From NCBI RefSeq assembly GCF_905479755.1, contig NZ_CAJQNT010000005.1, forward strand, positions 1 through 64,000: a stretch of DNA of 64,000 nt, written 5' to 3'. How positions within the stretch are numbered: the first letter of the stretch is position 1; each line of letters begins with the position of its first letter. Shown here piece after piece: positions 61,715-64,000 of the stretch. The notes under the pieces were generated by a model. The model was not told the DNA's origin, searched no databases, and saw only the letters and a program-made list of their open reading frames with translations. Both the position numbers and the translations under genes were made by a program. Source of the stretch: an uncultured Schumannella sp. Lineage in GTDB: Bacteria > Actinomycetota > Actinomycetes > Actinomycetales > Microbacteriaceae.

Positions 61715-62137
61715 ATGGTTCCTGAGATCAACTACATCGCCGTCGTTCTTGCCACCCTCTCGAGCATGGTGGTGGGCTCGATCTGGTACACCCCGAAGGT
61801 GTTCGGCAGGCGCTGGATGAAGCTCAGCGGCATGACGCCCGAAGACACCCAGACCGGATTCGTGAAGGCGCTCGTCATCACACTGCTCGTGAGCTTCGTC
61901 ACCGCGCTCGTGCTCGCCGGCACCGCGACGATCGTGCACGACTACTACGGCGGCGGAAACTTCCTGCTCGACACCGTCATCACCGCCGTCGTGCTCTGGG
62001 CGGGCTTCACCGCGGCGCGCTTCACCACGCACGACCTGTTCGACCGTCGTCCCGCGGGGCTCACTGTGTTGAATATCGCGCACGAACTCGTCACCCTCGT
62101 GGTTATGGCGCTGATCATCGGCGTCTGGCCGGTCTAA
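61715..62137 (+). CDS. DUF1761 family membrane protein
   Basis: The 140-aa protein has four membrane helices and the DUF1761 pattern INYIAVVLATLSSMVVGSIWYTPKVFGRRWMKL with the conserved WY...GRRWM block. Function of the family is unknown. ATG 61715 starts just before the conserved block; other in-frame starts upstream run into the tandem-repeat gap. Confidence 0.85.
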   Translation: MVPEINYIAVVLATLSSMVVGSIWYTPKVFGRRWMKLSGMTPEDTQTGFVKALVITLLVSFVTALVLAGTATIVHDYYGGGNFLLDTVITAVVLWAGFTAARFTTHDLFDRRPAGLTVLNIAHELVTLVVMALIIGVWPV

Positions 62138-62176
62138 GCCCTTCCGCTGAGCGAGTCGCGACGTACACTCGGTTTC

Positions 62177-63682
62177 GTGAACGACCCCGACGGCACGCCG
62201 GTCACGTCCGGTCCCGAGCAGGCCCCAGCGTTGTTGGCCTCTCCCGGTCCAACGCGCACCGAACGCGACTCGCTCGGCGAGATGGAGATCCCGGATTTCG
62301 TACTCTGGGGCATCCACACCGCGCGGGCGCTGGAGAACTTCCCGATCTCGCGACGGGCGATCTCGAACTACCCCGACCTGATCCGGGCGCTCGCCTTCGT
62401 GAAGCAGGCCGCGGCGCGAGCCAACCGCGATCTCGGGGTGCTGAGCGCCGAGAAGGCGCACGTGATTGATCAGGTCTGCGCGCGCATCGCCGAGGGGGAG
62501 TGGCACGACCAGTTCGTGGTGGGCGTCGTGCAGGGCGGCGCCGGCACGAGCACCAACATGAACGCCAATGAGGTGATCGCCAACGCGGGCCTGTCGATGA
62601 TGGGCTACAACCTGGGCGAGTATCACGCGCTGCACCCGATCGATGACGTCAACCGCAGCCAGTCGACGAACGACGTCTACCCGACGGCGATCAAGCTGGC
62701 GATGGTGTTCGGCCTGCGCCGACTGCTCACCGAGCACGCGCTGCTGATCGAGAGTTTCGCGGCGAAGTCGCGCGAGTTCGAGAACGTGCTCAAGGTGGGC
62801 CGCACCCAGTTGCAGGACGCCGTGCCGATGACCCTCGGTCAGGAGTTCCACGGCTTCGCGACGACGCTGCAGGAGGATTCCGACCGGCTCGGCGAGGTCA
62901 TCCCGTGGCTCAATGAGATCAACCTGGGCGCGACCGCGATCGGCACCGGCATCACCGCCGACCCGCGCTACGCGGAGGCGGTGCGGCGGCACCTGGAGGA
63001 GGTCACGGGCATCCCGCAGGAGACGGCGCCTGACCTGATCGAGGCCACCGCCGACGCCGGGATCTTCATGACGGTGTCCGGCACGCTCAAGCGCGCCGCC
63101 GTCAAGCTTTCGAAGATCTGCAACGACCTCCGACTGCTGTCATCCGGTCCGCAGGCCGGCTTCGGCGAGATCTCGCTCCCCGCCCGGCAGGCCGGCTCGA
63201 GCATCATGCCCGGCAAGGTGAACCCGGTGATTCCGGAGGTGGTCAACCAGGTCGCCTTCGCCGTGATCGGCGCGGATGCCACGGTCACCGCCGCGGCGGA
63301 GGGCGGACAACTGCAGCTGAACGCCTTCGAGCCCGTGATCGCCCACAGCATCCTGCAGTCGCTCGTGTGGATGACGAACGCGTGCCGCACCTTGCGCGTG
63401 AACTGCATCGATGGCATCACCGCCAATGAGGCCCGCCTGGCGATGCAGGTCGAGTCGAGCGTCGGCGTGGTCACGGCCTTGACGCCGTACATCGGCTACG
63501 GGGCGGCGGCGACGCTCGCACACGAGGCGCTCACGTCGAACGCGTCGATCTCGCAGCTCGTGGTCGACGCCGGGCTGATGACACCCGAGCAGGTCGCGAA
63601 GGTGCTGCGACCGGAGCGGTTGAGCGGCCTAGTTCCGATGACATCGGTGATCACCCTCCCGACGGCGGAGGATATGGCGTGA
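62177..63682 (+). CDS. aspA: Aspartate ammonia-lyase
   Basis: The 501-aa protein of the fumarase/aspartase superfamily has GGAGTSTNMNANEVIAN, the signature GSSIMPGKVNP, and GRTQLQDAVPMTLGQEF with the active-site threonine. Features fit aspartase more than class II fumarase; the N-terminal 30 residues are an extra tail. It would deaminate aspartate to fumarate and ammonia. Start GTG 62177. The stop overlaps the next gene (GTGA). Confidence 0.88.
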   Translation: MNDPDGTPVTSGPEQAPALLASPGPTRTERDSLGEMEIPDFVLWGIHTARALENFPISRRAISNYPDLIRALAFVKQAAARANRDLGVLSAEKAHVIDQVCARIAEGEWHDQFVVGVVQGGAGTSTNMNANEVIANAGLSMMGYNLGEYHALHPIDDVNRSQSTNDVYPTAIKLAMVFGLRRLLTEHALLIESFAAKSREFENVLKVGRTQLQDAVPMTLGQEFHGFATTLQEDSDRLGEVIPWLNEINLGATAIGTGITADPRYAEAVRRHLEEVTGIPQETAPDLIEATADAGIFMTVSGTLKRAAVKLSKICNDLRLLSSGPQAGFGEISLPARQAGSSIMPGKVNPVIPEVVNQVAFAVIGADATVTAAAEGGQLQLNAFEPVIAHSILQSLVWMTNACRTLRVNCIDGITANEARLAMQVESSVGVVTALTPYIGYGAAATLAHEALTSNASISQLVVDAGLMTPEQVAKVLRPERLSGLVPMTSVITLPTAEDMA

Positions 63683-64000
63683 CGGCTCGATCCCCTGCGG
63701 TGCCGATCGTGACACCGCTCGAGGTCGACGGCGAGCGCACGGCGAAGCTGATTCCGGCCCTCGCGATCGCGCTGTCGGCGTTCGCGCTGTTCGCGTTGCA
63801 GTTGCCGCTGCTCGGGTATCCGCTGCTGGTCGGCGGGCTCGTCTGGGCGCTGCTGCTGGATCGCGCGCTCGCGCAGGATCTGCTGCTGATCGGGCTCGGG
63901 ATCGCGATCGTGTCGACGACGAGCGTGGAGGCGGATGTCTCCTGGCCGAGCTTCATTCGGATCGGCATCGTGCTGGGGGCGGCCGTGGCGGTGCCGTTCC
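63679..64000 (+). CDS. Membrane protein, probable CPBP intramembrane protease, 3' end outside window
   Basis: The 107 codons visible from GTG 63679 encode a polar N-terminus (TARSPAVPIVTPLEVDGERT) and three hydrophobic helices, with IVSTTSVEADVSWPSFIRIG between the second and third. This resembles the N-terminus of actinobacterial CPBP family proteases, but their catalytic EExxxR motif would lie beyond the window, so the assignment is tentative. It overlaps aspA by 4 bases. Confidence 0.55.
   Translation, partial: MTARSPAVPIVTPLEVDGERTAKLIPALAIALSAFALFALQLPLLGYPLLVGGLVWALLLDRALAQDLLLIGLGIAIVSTTSVEADVSWPSFIRIGIVLGAAVAVPF

Overview
The window is a high-GC chromosomal segment from an actinobacterium, most likely a member of the Microbacteriaceae. 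The evidence is many GTG starts and 4-base GTGA/ATGA gene overlaps, actinobacterial family proteins (LysR-like/DUF5997 pair, DUF2510 proteins, an Eis-family acetyltransferase, a TM0106-type nuclease-helicase, a possible mycothiol-dependent-enzyme homologue), and dispersed palindromes of the form GGTTGAGTAGC...GCGTATCGAAACC. I see no rRNA, tRNA, IS element, prophage or CRISPR array.

Left part (1-28.6 kb), mostly housekeeping. A mutY/RNB-ribonuclease pair, a uridine-kinase-like protein and panE are followed by a truB - two membrane proteins - ribF operon. Next come an MFS transporter and a ROK sugar kinase, then a deoC - aldehyde dehydrogenase - truncated aldehyde dehydrogenase operon for deoxyribose-phosphate breakdown. 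Further right are an SDR/DUF2867 protein, a glycerophosphodiesterase with a possible MtrA box, an M20 peptidase, an SNF2-type helicase, the LysR-like/DUF5997 pair, a DUF2207 membrane protein, a J-domain protein, a degenerate SGNH-like protein, a tandem GNAT protein and an Eis-like acetyltransferase. Two families of dispersed inverted repeats occupy gene ends here, one of them running into coding sequence.

Middle part (28.8-53.4 kb), rich in DNA-processing and conflict genes. It holds a NERD-helicase, a toxin-antitoxin pair with an operator palindrome, a vWA protein, and a lower-GC two-gene module at 33.6-40.6 kb. That module is a single-chain Type ISP restriction-modification enzyme (nuclease, helicase, methyltransferase and recognition region in one 1.6-kaa protein), overlapped by a PrrC/RloC-like ATPase with a CxxC zinc-hook motif and a candidate anticodon-nuclease Arg/Glu/His triad. 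After it come sbcCD, a second toxin-antitoxin pair with an internal palindrome, a 1183-aa RecB-like nuclease/SF1 helicase, a DUF222-HNH endonuclease with long low-complexity tails behind a LexA-like box, and an orphan DarT-like ADP-ribosyltransferase. The restriction/anticodon-nuclease module is the most interesting system: restriction with a probable tRNA-cleaving back-up if restriction is blocked.

Right part (53.5-64 kb). A disordered protein, a histidine phosphatase, three DUF2510 membrane-type proteins, a Ski2-like DUF3516 helicase, a small membrane protein, a DUF1761 protein, aspartate ammonia-lyase, and the start of a probable CPBP intramembrane protease cut by the window edge.
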